A DNA stretch of 64,000 nucleotides from Tomocerus qinae (lineage: Eukaryota; Arthropoda; Collembola; Entomobryomorpha; Tomoceridae): NCBI GenBank assembly GCA_020055645.1, contig JAECZT010000008.1, forward strand, positions 434,001 to 498,000, read 5' to 3'. The position numbers and the translations under genes were made by a program. The notes beneath the pieces are model-generated. The model searched no databases. It was not told the origin of the DNA and was given only the letters and a program-made list of their open reading frames with translations. Shown in pieces: positions 56,771 through 62,557 of this stretch; position 1 is the first letter of the stretch; every line of letters begins with the position of its first letter.

Positions 56771-57042
56771 TATTTTATTGACGCAATAAGGTGCCTGTTA
56801 TTAATGGGGTCAATACAAACATTTGGTACGTTCAGTATCCGTGCCATGCCAGAAGCTAACCTGGCATATAATTCCCCACGTTGAACATAGGAGACAACAA
56901 CAAAGGGATTCGATGGATTTATCTCTGGAGAATAAGCTACAATCTGGTCATCCAGAAAATGCCCATAATCCCCATGTCGGGTGGGTAATTGATGCACAAT
57001 AATGACATTAAAGCCCCGCTCTGTGTATGTCCTAGCGAACAA
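56770..57042 (-). CDS. Unrecognised protein, start unclear (frame open from 57114)
   Basis: The frame is open from 57114 to the stop at 56770 (114 codons), but its first in-frame ATG lies only about two thirds of the way through the listed segment. At 57115-57120 the minus strand reads TTTTAG, a good splice acceptor, so the true N-terminus may come from an upstream exon. The phase would accept exon 2 of the neighbouring spliced gene. Visible stretches include HGDYGHFLDDQIVAYSPE and NVPNVCIDPINN. I recognise no family. The stop overlaps the next ATG as TAATG. It could also start at a non-ATG codon or be a decayed gene. Confidence 0.5.
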   Translation of the reverse strand: MFARTYTERGFNVIIVHQLPTRHGDYGHFLDDQIVAYSPEINPSNPFVVVSYVQRGELYARLASGMARILNVPNVCIDPINNRHLIASIK

Positions 57043-57172
57043 TTGTTGTTTCCTACGAGACGGTTTGATGTCTAAGAAATAGAAACTCGGTGCCCGCTGC
57101 GATGGCTTCGTTTTCTAAAAGATATAACATGCTAATAAATAAATGCCAAAACAAATAAGAGCCCAACACTGA

Positions 57173-57178
57173 TTTATT
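57173..57178 (-). terminator. Polyadenylation signal AATAAA
   Basis: The minus strand reads AATAAA here, about 76 bases beyond the stop of the spliced gene that ends at 57254. The stretch from 57115 to 57253 is AT-rich with no convincing coding frame on the minus strand, which fits a 3' untranslated or intergenic role. Confidence 0.5.
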
Positions 57179-57253
57179 TCACCAATAATTCACCAAAAAC
57201 AAACAATTCACCGAAATAAATGTAATAAACTAATATTTAACTAATAGTACATA

Positions 57254-57989
57254 CTACGTTTCTTTGCAAACGTTAAGGATTTCTTTTCCTTCGGGGGTAC
57301 ATATATACCTAAAATACTAACAGCATAAAATGTTTAATACCCGAAAATGAAAGTTTAGACAATTTAAATCAACCTACATGCATTTTCCCAACGTAATGCA
57401 ACACCTACGGTAGCAGTCGCATAGGTACTTATTACAATACAGCGTAGGACTCTCACACTGACAATCTCCTCCCTCAATCCTCCTCTACAATAATCCGTCT
57501 CTATAGAAATATTATACTTATTAATTACATGTCTAACTAATAAAACGTTTAAGGCTTACTCTTTTAATATGTTCCGGAACGAAATCCTCGTCGGAATCCG
57601 CTTTACTGCATCCTGGTTTATCCCCCACTGACACCCGTGGCGCCACATCTTTAAAGCATTCATCGCTAATCGCCTCCATCTCCTCCTCTGTCGGTTGGGC
57701 AGGGGGTAAAAGATTTACCAACCGCTTAAACCTATACAGAGAAAATAATTAAAATGATACCTTTAAAAATTAAAACCAAAACTTACAAATTGGGCATCAC
57801 AAGCGTCTCATTCTTCGGTAGTTGACAGACGTAATCCCGGCAGTCGAAACAGGACTGTTTATCGTTTGCGTAGGTAAACAATACTTCATGTTCTTTTTGT
57901 AGCCAATCAAAATCGCACCCGTGACACCGCCACGAGTCTTTGTGAATCCGGCGAGTCATCATAGTTTTATGTTTGCGTTTTGGCTCCAT
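57254..57989 (-). CDS. Probable four-exon gene for a Cys-rich protein
   Basis: The proposed exons, read on minus, are 57989-57787, 57731-57560, 57484-57378 and 57308-57254. They total 537 bases, exactly 178 codons plus a stop, with every junction in frame. Donors are GTAAGT, GTAAGC and GTAGGT, and all acceptors end in TAG. Exon 1 encodes a basic start and two Cys pairs (RCHGCDFDW and SCFDCRDYVC), a possible zinc-binding unit. Exon 2 is acidic and low-complexity (PTEEEMEAISDE, ADSDEDF). Exon 3 is strikingly Cys-rich (CQC, CDC and RRCC clusters). Exon 4 adds a short tail with two more Cys. I do not recognise the family. The start lies 7 bases beyond the stop of the upstream BIR-RING gene. The exon 3 acceptor is the least certain junction. 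Confidence 0.6.
57309..57377 (-). other. Intron 3 of the Cys-rich gene (69 nt)
   Basis: On minus it starts GTAGGTTG and ends TTAGTATTTTAG. Reading through would give a stop two codons after the junction, whereas splicing adds 18 codons including two Cys. The evidence is moderate because the donor is only a fair match. Confidence 0.5.
57485..57559 (-). other. Intron 2 of the Cys-rich gene, with alternative acceptors
   Basis: The donor is AGA|GTAAGC. Two acceptors are possible 16 bases apart. TATTTCTATAG ends at 57501, and using it leads to a stop nine codons later. ATTATTGTAG ends at 57485, and using it opens the Cys-rich exon. The first has the better pyrimidine tract, and the second keeps the long frame. 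Confidence 0.5.
57732..57786 (-). other. Intron 1 of the Cys-rich gene (55 nt)
   Basis: On the minus strand it starts GTAAGT and ends TTTTCTCTGTATAG, with a pyrimidine-rich stretch before the acceptor. Without splicing, the frame stops at the donor itself (TTG TAA). With splicing, the frame continues into a 57-codon open exon. Confidence 0.7.
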
Positions 57990-57996
57990 GATTAAC

Positions 57997-58482
57997 TTAA
58001 TGGGATAGTTTCGCTCGTATTATATCGTGGCAAGGCATAACCTCAACGACCTCATCGATATTCGAGTCGCAGTACAAACAAATGTTTTTATTGATGACAC
58101 ATACATAACAATGAGTATACGCATTACAGCACAAACTTAAAAATCTAGTTTCTCTCTGTCCACAATATCTGCACGCATATTTTAAAGTTTTTACTTTTTT
58201 CCTAAACGACATTCGCCGTTGAATAATGTCAAAACCACATTTGGAATTGTAAACGTCATGAATACGACCTGCCAATAACTTTGGCAGATACAAGTTTACT
58301 TTTAAACCGCAGTACCAGCATGCCGCAATTCCATCCTCTGTTAAGGGAATAAATCCTTGAATAGCAATTTTGGGGTTATATGTTAATCCATGATTATTTT
58401 TCTTGAATGCAATTATCCTAGATTCAGTCGTTTCATATTCTGGAAACAGAGCGCCCAAATATCGCAACTTTATTGTATCCAT
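57997..58482 (-). CDS. BIR-RING (IAP-like) protein 4, degenerate RING
   Basis: This 161-residue protein has one BIR domain and a C-terminal RING. BIR zinc ligands are C55, C58, H75 and C82, with the canonical C-x2-C-x16-H-x6-C spacing. The RING has C104, C107, C119, C125, C128, C135 and C138, but the usual central His position holds Ala (121). H124 sits beside C125 and might substitute. IAP family members bind caspases or adaptor proteins through BIR and act as ubiquitin ligases through RING. Whether this one does either is untested. The N-terminal stretch (RYLGALFPEYETTESR) resembles that of the copy at 59359-59784. Its ATG overlaps the previous stop as TAATG. It has no intron. Confidence 0.85.
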   Translation of the reverse strand: MDTIKLRYLGALFPEYETTESRIIAFKKNNHGLTYNPKIAIQGFIPLTEDGIAACWYCGLKVNLYLPKLLAGRIHDVYNSKCGFDIIQRRMSFRKKVKTLKYACRYCGQRETRFLSLCCNAYTHCYVCVINKNICLYCDSNIDEVVEVMPCHDIIRAKLSH

Positions 58483-58913
58483 TACGTCTGTATACGTATT
58501 GGAAGAACACCTTTGACACTAATATTACATCTGGGGCATATAGTCGTATTAAATACACACATACGACAAAAAACCAAACAGCCACAAAAAAATACCATAG
58601 AAGCACCATTGGTACAATTTAAACATTGATGTGGAAATGTAAAGTCAATGTGACGTTCGAGTTTAACAACTTGGGCAAAAGCACAGCTTGAACCTTTTTC
58701 TACATGAATGTCTTTAGCTTTAAGTGTCAACCCAGCTTCTGCTACCTTTAAATTACAATAAAAACAAACCAACATATTACTACTATTCCTAAAGAACCCG
58801 TATTCTATGAAAGGATAGGCATTGGGATCCGAGTTAAATGTTTCTCGTCGTGCTAAATAACTAGCTTTTCTTTTATGTGCTGCCCCTCCCGACCGAAACG
58901 TAATGGCCATCAT
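58482..58913 (-). CDS. BIR-RING (IAP-like) protein 3
   Basis: This 143-residue protein has BIR ligands C50, C53, H70 and C77 in canonical spacing, after a YLARRETF stretch typical of the BIR start. The C-terminal RING has C97, C100, C110, C112, C116, C119, C126 and C129. At position 112 a Cys replaces the His usual in IAP RINGs (CGC instead of CGH), which could still bind zinc. The start overlaps the end of the upstream gene by 4 bases (ATGA), and two adjacent ATGs are available. A role in blocking cell death or in ubiquitin signalling is inferred from the family only. Confidence 0.87.
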   Translation of the reverse strand: MMAITFRSGGAAHKRKASYLARRETFNSDPNAYPFIEYGFFRNSSNMLVCFYCNLKVAEAGLTLKAKDIHVEKGSSCAFAQVVKLERHIDFTFPHQCLNCTNGASMVFFCGCLVFCRMCVFNTTICPRCNISVKGVLPIRIQT

Positions 58914-59374
58914 GGATATACGCGTAACACACTGCTTATTTCACCTCTACACATCCCACACAATGATTGAGAACAAACACAAGTTTGACAACAGACTAAA
59001 TGACAACAATACATATTTATGAATATTGCCTCCCTACTTTGACAGACTTTGCATGGATTCAACGGACTATCTATCTCCGGCTCGGGTGCCAAGTCTTTGC
59101 ACTTATTTTTGTTAATCCGAATATAGGTGCAAAACGGAGAATGTAAAAGATGATCCATAAAAGGCGAGTCATGTTGTTCCCAATCACCAATTCGGACGCC
59201 GCACATAAAACAAATAACCTGATCTTTGGTTTGGGAATAATAAAAACCTGCATAGGCCAGTTCAGTAGGTGTCACAAACGGACATGTCCAATTCTTATAA
59301 CTAGCAAGTCGTTGTTCTACGGATTGATATGTTGATAAAGTATTACACCGTTTAAATTCTATCGGCCGAGGCAT
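58910..59374 (-). CDS. BIR-RING (IAP-like) protein 2, most canonical copy
   Basis: The ATG at 59374 (MPRPIEF) is preferred over the upstream ATG at 59461, which would overlap the previous gene by about 100 bases and add residues unlike a BIR protein. The protein has 154 residues. The BIR runs from about 20 to 85 with C55, C58, W65, H75 and C82, in perfect C-x2-C-x16-H-x6-C spacing and with the DWEQHDSPFMDH block typical of functional BIRs. After an acidic linker (about 94-105), the RING has C108, C111, C123, H125, C129, C132, C139 and C142, the complete IAP-type set. It is the likeliest of the four to be a working IAP with E3 ligase activity. It overlaps the previous gene by 16 bases. Confidence 0.9.
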   Translation of the reverse strand: MPRPIEFKRCNTLSTYQSVEQRLASYKNWTCPFVTPTELAYAGFYYSQTKDQVICFMCGVRIGDWEQHDSPFMDHLLHSPFCTYIRINKNKCKDLAPEPEIDSPLNPCKVCQSREAIFINMYCCHLVCCQTCVCSQSLCGMCRGEISSVLRVYP

Positions 59375-59784
59375 GGCGTCACCTCCTTCACCTGACCGCC
59401 GCACTTTAAACACTTGGTTTGTAAGTAGGCACACCGAGGACACGTAACTAGGCATAAACAACAGTCATTCACAAAAACAGCATTAAACTTCGCACAAATC
59501 AAACATGTATACGGTCCTCCTTCTTGTAAATAAAAGTTCATTTTAGAAATGATAAACAAACAGTTTTCATTTTTCAAATAATGCTCAATAAAATATTGGT
59601 GATCAGAGTTCCAAGTGTACTCTATCGCACAATACCAGCACTTATCCACCACCCCGTTCCAAAAAAATCCAGCATACGCCAATTCACTTTTCCAAGGTGT
59701 ATTCCTGTATGTAGACTTTCTTCGTTCACAATCACTGAAATAAGGATACACGCCCCCTAAACATTTAATTATTTGAATACCCAT
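59359..59784 (-). CDS. BIR-RING (IAP-like) protein 1
   Basis: This 141-residue protein has BIR ligands C49, C52, H68 and C75. The C-to-H spacing is one shorter than usual (x15), and ELAYAGFFWNG matches the BIR core. The RING has C94, C97, C109, C111, C115, C118, C125 and C128. As in copy 3, the central His position is Cys (111). The N-terminus (IIKCLGGVYPYFSDCERR) resembles that of copy 4, suggesting that these two are closer relatives. The ATG overlaps the stop of the upstream gene as TGATG, an arrangement suited to termination-reinitiation. Confidence 0.87.
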   Translation of the reverse strand: MGIQIIKCLGGVYPYFSDCERRKSTYRNTPWKSELAYAGFFWNGVVDKCWYCAIEYTWNSDHQYFIEHYLKNENCLFIISKMNFYLQEGGPYTCLICAKFNAVFVNDCCLCLVTCPRCAYLQTKCLKCGGQVKEVTPCLGR

Positions 59785-60245
59785 CAGTCCACACTTAAAG
59801 CCCCGTATTTTTCATACAATCGTATGCTTGTGTCTATTTCATGCCCTTTCCTTTGATAATGGTTAAGGCGGCAATTATAACAAAATTTAAAACAATTACT
59901 GGTGTACGACTGATGATTCAAATAGTAGTAATTGCCTTTCAACAGTTTGTAATTATTAAACACACGATTAAAGTCTGGATCGCAACGTACCTTGGAGTCT
60001 ATTTTCAGATCTTTTAAATGAGCTAAATACAAGGATCTACCCGTGTTGTTCCAAAACTGCTGCACCTCTGAAAAGAACAGTGGAACATTATCAGCTCGAA
60101 ATACAATATGATAATTAAATATACAGGTACGTGTTATCACAACGTATGTGTGTCCGTCCTCAAATGTTCTAAAACAAAATCGAATTTTAAAAGGAACCAA
60201 ATGTTTATTATGACCACGAGACAACTTTGTAATCTCTTTTCCCAT
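59784..60245 (-). CDS. Small protein with C-terminal Cys/His cluster, paralogue of 56447-56770
   Basis: The ATG at 60245 (MGKEITK, 153 residues) is preferred. An in-frame ATG at 60329 would overlap the start of the divergent integrase gene. Residues about 18-71 match the 107-residue protein at the far end of this gene arm (FRTFEDGHTYV, NVPLFF, FWNNTGRS). The C-terminal half, missing from that paralogue, holds CFKFCYNCRLNHY (C118, C122, C125, H129), a possible zinc site. No family is recognised. It is the first gene of the minus-strand arm and its stop overlaps the next ATG (TGATG). Its promoter must lie in or near 60246-60315. Confidence 0.72.
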   Translation of the reverse strand: MGKEITKLSRGHNKHLVPFKIRFCFRTFEDGHTYVVITRTCIFNYHIVFRADNVPLFFSEVQQFWNNTGRSLYLAHLKDLKIDSKVRCDPDFNRVFNNYKLLKGNYYYLNHQSYTSNCFKFCYNCRLNHYQRKGHEIDTSIRLYEKYGALSVD

Positions 60246-60315
60246 TCTACATCGTAAGATATAAGCAGCAGCCTGTACAACTGAAGATTCAGTAGCCAAC
60301 CACCAAGCCTTAAAT
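60246..60315. promoter_or_regulatory. Divergent intergenic promoter region (70 bp)
   Basis: The two gene arms start back-to-back here. On plus, TATAAG at 60260-60265 lies about 51 bases before the integrase ATG. On minus, TTATATCTTA lies very close to the other start, so that side may use another element. The core sites are too weak to call individually. Confidence 0.4.
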
Positions 60316-61323
60316 ATGGCGAATATCAAGAGAAATTATTTTAATCCAAAACTAAGTGGGTCGTTCTCTGGTTTGTCAACGTTTTTAAAGAATAGAAAAT
60401 ACGTAAATAAAAACGAGGTCGAGGATGAATTATTCAAACTGAAACCATATGTTCTCCACAGACCTATCAGAAAACGTTTCGCACGTAGAAAGTTTATGAT
60501 CCACTTTCGTAATTACATGTACCAAATCGATTTATTGGATTTATCCAAATATGCCAAGGAAAATAACGGCATTAAATTCCTATTTACTGCAATTGATGTG
60601 TTTTCAAAAATGGCACACGCAGTCCCAATGAAATCCAAAGACGCAGATACTGCTGTTAAAGCCATGAAGCAAGTCATTAAGAAACTAGGACGTCCTGTTA
60701 TCGTTTTCAGCGATCGTGGTCTTGAATTCACAAATAAAAAAATGAAAGCGTACTTGGATACCATCAATGTCCGCTCCATTCATGCCTACACAGAAAATAA
60801 AGCAGCAGTTGTCGAACGTTGGCATCGAACAATAATGAACAGAATAGCCAGATACTGGACCCACAAAGGAAATTATAAATACAACCATGTTTTGAAACAC
60901 CTCATCGATAATTACAACAGAAGTATACATTCCACAACAAAGCACAGACCCGTAGATGTCAATGATAAGACAGAAGATGCTGTGTGGAACAACACCTTTG
61001 GTCATTTAATCAATAAACCAAAACCAAAACCTAAATTCAAAATCGGTGACTCAGTATTTATCGCTAAACTTCAATCCCCTTTCTCCAAAGGGTATTTACC
61101 AGGATTTAAGGACGAAGTATTCACCATTGGAGAAGTCCATAATACAACACCTCCCACATATTCACTAAACGAAAGTGAAACGGAAAAGCAAAGAAAAGCC
61201 AAGGAAGACGAAGAAAGAAGAAAGGCGGGAAAGAAACCAAAAAAGTACATTGGATCATTGTCTCATCAGCTATTAACTGGAATTTTTTATGAGCCTGAAC
61301 TCACCCGATTCACTCCTTCATAA
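60316..61323 (+). CDS. rve-type DDE integrase (Polinton/adintovirus type)
   Basis: This 335-residue enzyme is predicted to insert the element's DNA into chromosomes by strand transfer. The RNase H-like core spans about 62-215. The catalytic triad is D72 (YQIDLLD), D133 (FSDRGLEF) and E168 (VVERWHRT), with 34 residues between the last two. The C-terminal SH3-like part, 240-285 (FKIGDSVFIAK, FSKGYLPGFKDEVFTI), closes with GIFYEPELTRF at 322-332. A charged insert of about 25 residues (roughly 286-312) interrupts this domain. No zinc-binding HHCC N-terminus or chromodomain is seen. This integrase-then-capsid order is typical of Polinton-like elements. The next gene starts 2 bases after its stop. 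All catalytic residues are intact. Confidence 0.93.
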   Translation: MANIKRNYFNPKLSGSFSGLSTFLKNRKYVNKNEVEDELFKLKPYVLHRPIRKRFARRKFMIHFRNYMYQIDLLDLSKYAKENNGIKFLFTAIDVFSKMAHAVPMKSKDADTAVKAMKQVIKKLGRPVIVFSDRGLEFTNKKMKAYLDTINVRSIHAYTENKAAVVERWHRTIMNRIARYWTHKGNYKYNHVLKHLIDNYNRSIHSTTKHRPVDVNDKTEDAVWNNTFGHLINKPKPKPKFKIGDSVFIAKLQSPFSKGYLPGFKDEVFTIGEVHNTTPPTYSLNESETEKQRKAKEDEERRKAGKKPKKYIGSLSHQLLTGIFYEPELTRFTPS

Positions 61324-61325
61324 CC

Positions 61326-62090
61326 ATGGATACCATAGGTGTTGAACTCGCTAGCCACGTTTCCAAAGATATAATATCAAGCAATAATAGCGCATGTTTC
61401 ACGAATTTTCTATACTCCCCCATTAACGTGTCTGATCAACACGAATGCGGGCTAAGCAGCATTCAATTTACAACTACACAGAGAAAATATTTCGGACACG
61501 CCGAGGGAGACAACAAAATCACCATCCAAGTCGGGAGAGAAACGCGAGCCGAAATACCAAACAGTTTCCCTAATAATAACAGTATCATTTCAGATTTGCC
61601 CGGCCTTCTTTCCAATAAAGGAATTCAAATAGCCCTTGGAATTTCGAATTCAAAAGTTTCTCTTACCGTTATGTCAGTGAACACGACCCTACATTTTGAC
61701 CCTATTTTAGCTACCCATTTAGGATTCAGAGCAAATACCTTTGACCGAGGAGTACACGTTGCAGAAAATGACATACGAGATAGGTTGCTACCTATCCCGT
61801 ATAAATTTACTTTCCATCAACAAGTTCCAAAATATACGTTTTCAATCGATGAGCCAGATGATTACAACATGACAGAACTTGTGTCTAAAATCGGGGAAGC
61901 CGTGGAAGATAGTATACCCATCGTATTCGGGACAATTAGCCATTCAGTCACCATAGAAAACAATACAGTAGATTCGGTCTTATTTTTAGGCGACGGGCTA
62001 AAAACGTTTTTGGTAAAGAGTACATTATCCTTAAGGGACAAGAAAGAACTACAATTTATCCACAGATACATCCTCATCGCAAAGCATTAA
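61326..62090 (+). CDS. Penton/minor-capsid-like protein, N-terminal part
   Basis: This is a 254-residue frame. Its start region (FTNFLYSPINVSDQHECGL, about 25-43) and its position between integrase and hexon match the single-jelly-roll penton or minor capsid protein of Polinton-like elements, which sits at the capsid vertices. The frame ends at 62090. The sequence just after it, read in the -1 frame, continues with LILVDIIQNQFYG and then the 62135-62338 frame, which looks like the missing C-terminal part. The gene is therefore probably one protein of about 335 residues split by a frame change, either a mutation, a sequencing error or a recoding site. No classical slippery heptamer is seen. 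It is tightly packed after the integrase. Confidence 0.65.
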   Translation: MDTIGVELASHVSKDIISSNNSACFTNFLYSPINVSDQHECGLSSIQFTTTQRKYFGHAEGDNKITIQVGRETRAEIPNSFPNNNSIISDLPGLLSNKGIQIALGISNSKVSLTVMSVNTTLHFDPILATHLGFRANTFDRGVHVAENDIRDRLLPIPYKFTFHQQVPKYTFSIDEPDDYNMTELVSKIGEAVEDSIPIVFGTISHSVTIENNTVDSVLFLGDGLKTFLVKSTLSLRDKKELQFIHRYILIAKH

Positions 62091-62134
62091 TACTTGTTGA
62101 CATTATTCAAAATCAATTTTACGGCTCAAGTTGT

Positions 62135-62338
62135 ATGCCAATCATCAAGTCTTTGACTATTAAAGGAAACGAATCGGACCTGATTGATGAATCGTTTGAC
62201 AAAATTGAGTATTACCCACTTATTCCCGGAAAAATCGCCAGTATAAAAGTCCAAATTCTTGACGAAAATCTAGAAAGAATTTCAGTTGCAAACACGACGA
62301 GCTACGTTAAACTACTCGTCCGGCATAAACGCTATTAA
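62135..62338 (+). CDS. Penton/minor-capsid-like protein, C-terminal part
   Basis: This is a 67-residue frame. The phase is open upstream of the ATG, through the end of the preceding gene (at least back to about 61980). EYYPLIPGKIASIKVQILD, followed by a basic end (RHKRY), resembles the end of Polinton minor capsid proteins. It may be translated alone from its own ATG, but the open upstream frame argues for a continuous ancestral protein. The next gene starts 3 bases after its stop. Confidence 0.55.
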   Translation: MPIIKSLTIKGNESDLIDESFDKIEYYPLIPGKIASIKVQILDENLERISVANTTSYVKLLVRHKRY

Positions 62339-62341
62339 GTC

Positions 62342-62557
62342 ATGGATCAAGTAGGCGAAGGACTCGGTCTAACGGGATCCACATATTCCGTTCCATTTAT
62401 AAAACAAGCTACAAAATCCACGCCTCGCAGACGTAAAAAAGCTGGCAAGAAGAAAGCACCTCAAATTGGTCAAGGATCGAAAAGTAAAGTTCAACAGGGT
62501 AGTGGGAAAAGGAAGAAAGGAAAGAAATCCAAAAGAAAAAGAAGAAGTAATGGCTGA
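62342..62557 (+). CDS. Small very basic protein, candidate virion core protein
   Basis: This 71-residue protein has a Gly-rich, neutral N-terminus (GEGLGLTGSTYSVPF) and a Lys/Arg-rich remainder (PRRRKKAGKKKA, GKRKKGKKSKRKRRS). Small basic proteins of this kind often neutralise packaged DNA in adenovirus-like virions, and the position between the penton-like and hexon-like genes suits that. No sequence family can be claimed. It could equally be a nuclear-targeted protein. It overlaps the hexon start by 8 bases (ATGGCTGA). Confidence 0.7.
   Translation: MDQVGEGLGLTGSTYSVPFIKQATKSTPRRRKKAGKKKAPQIGQGSKSKVQQGSGKRKKGKKSKRKRRSNG

Noticed and set aside
58390-58629. Plus-strand frame of 79 codons opposite two BIR-RING genes
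   Set aside because: It is the antisense of well-supported zinc-binding domains and has no features of its own.
59375-59461. Longer start for BIR-RING protein 2
   Set aside because: It would overlap the previous gene by about 100 bases. The added residues do not resemble any BIR protein start, and the ATG at 59374 gives a short overlap like its neighbours.
60513-61005. Minus-strand frames of 88 and 106 codons inside the integrase gene
   Set aside because: They are antisense shadows of a gene with complete catalytic residues and show no recognisable domain.
62020-62095. Programmed -1 ribosomal frameshift in the penton-like gene
   Set aside because: No X-XXY-YYZ heptamer in the right phase was found near the frame change. 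A simple indel is the more economical reading until reads are checked.
62466-62549. Longer start for the hexon-like gene
   Set aside because: The extra 28 codons are the basic gene read in another phase. The ATG at 62550, overlapping that gene's stop, fits the compact arrangement and the family start better.
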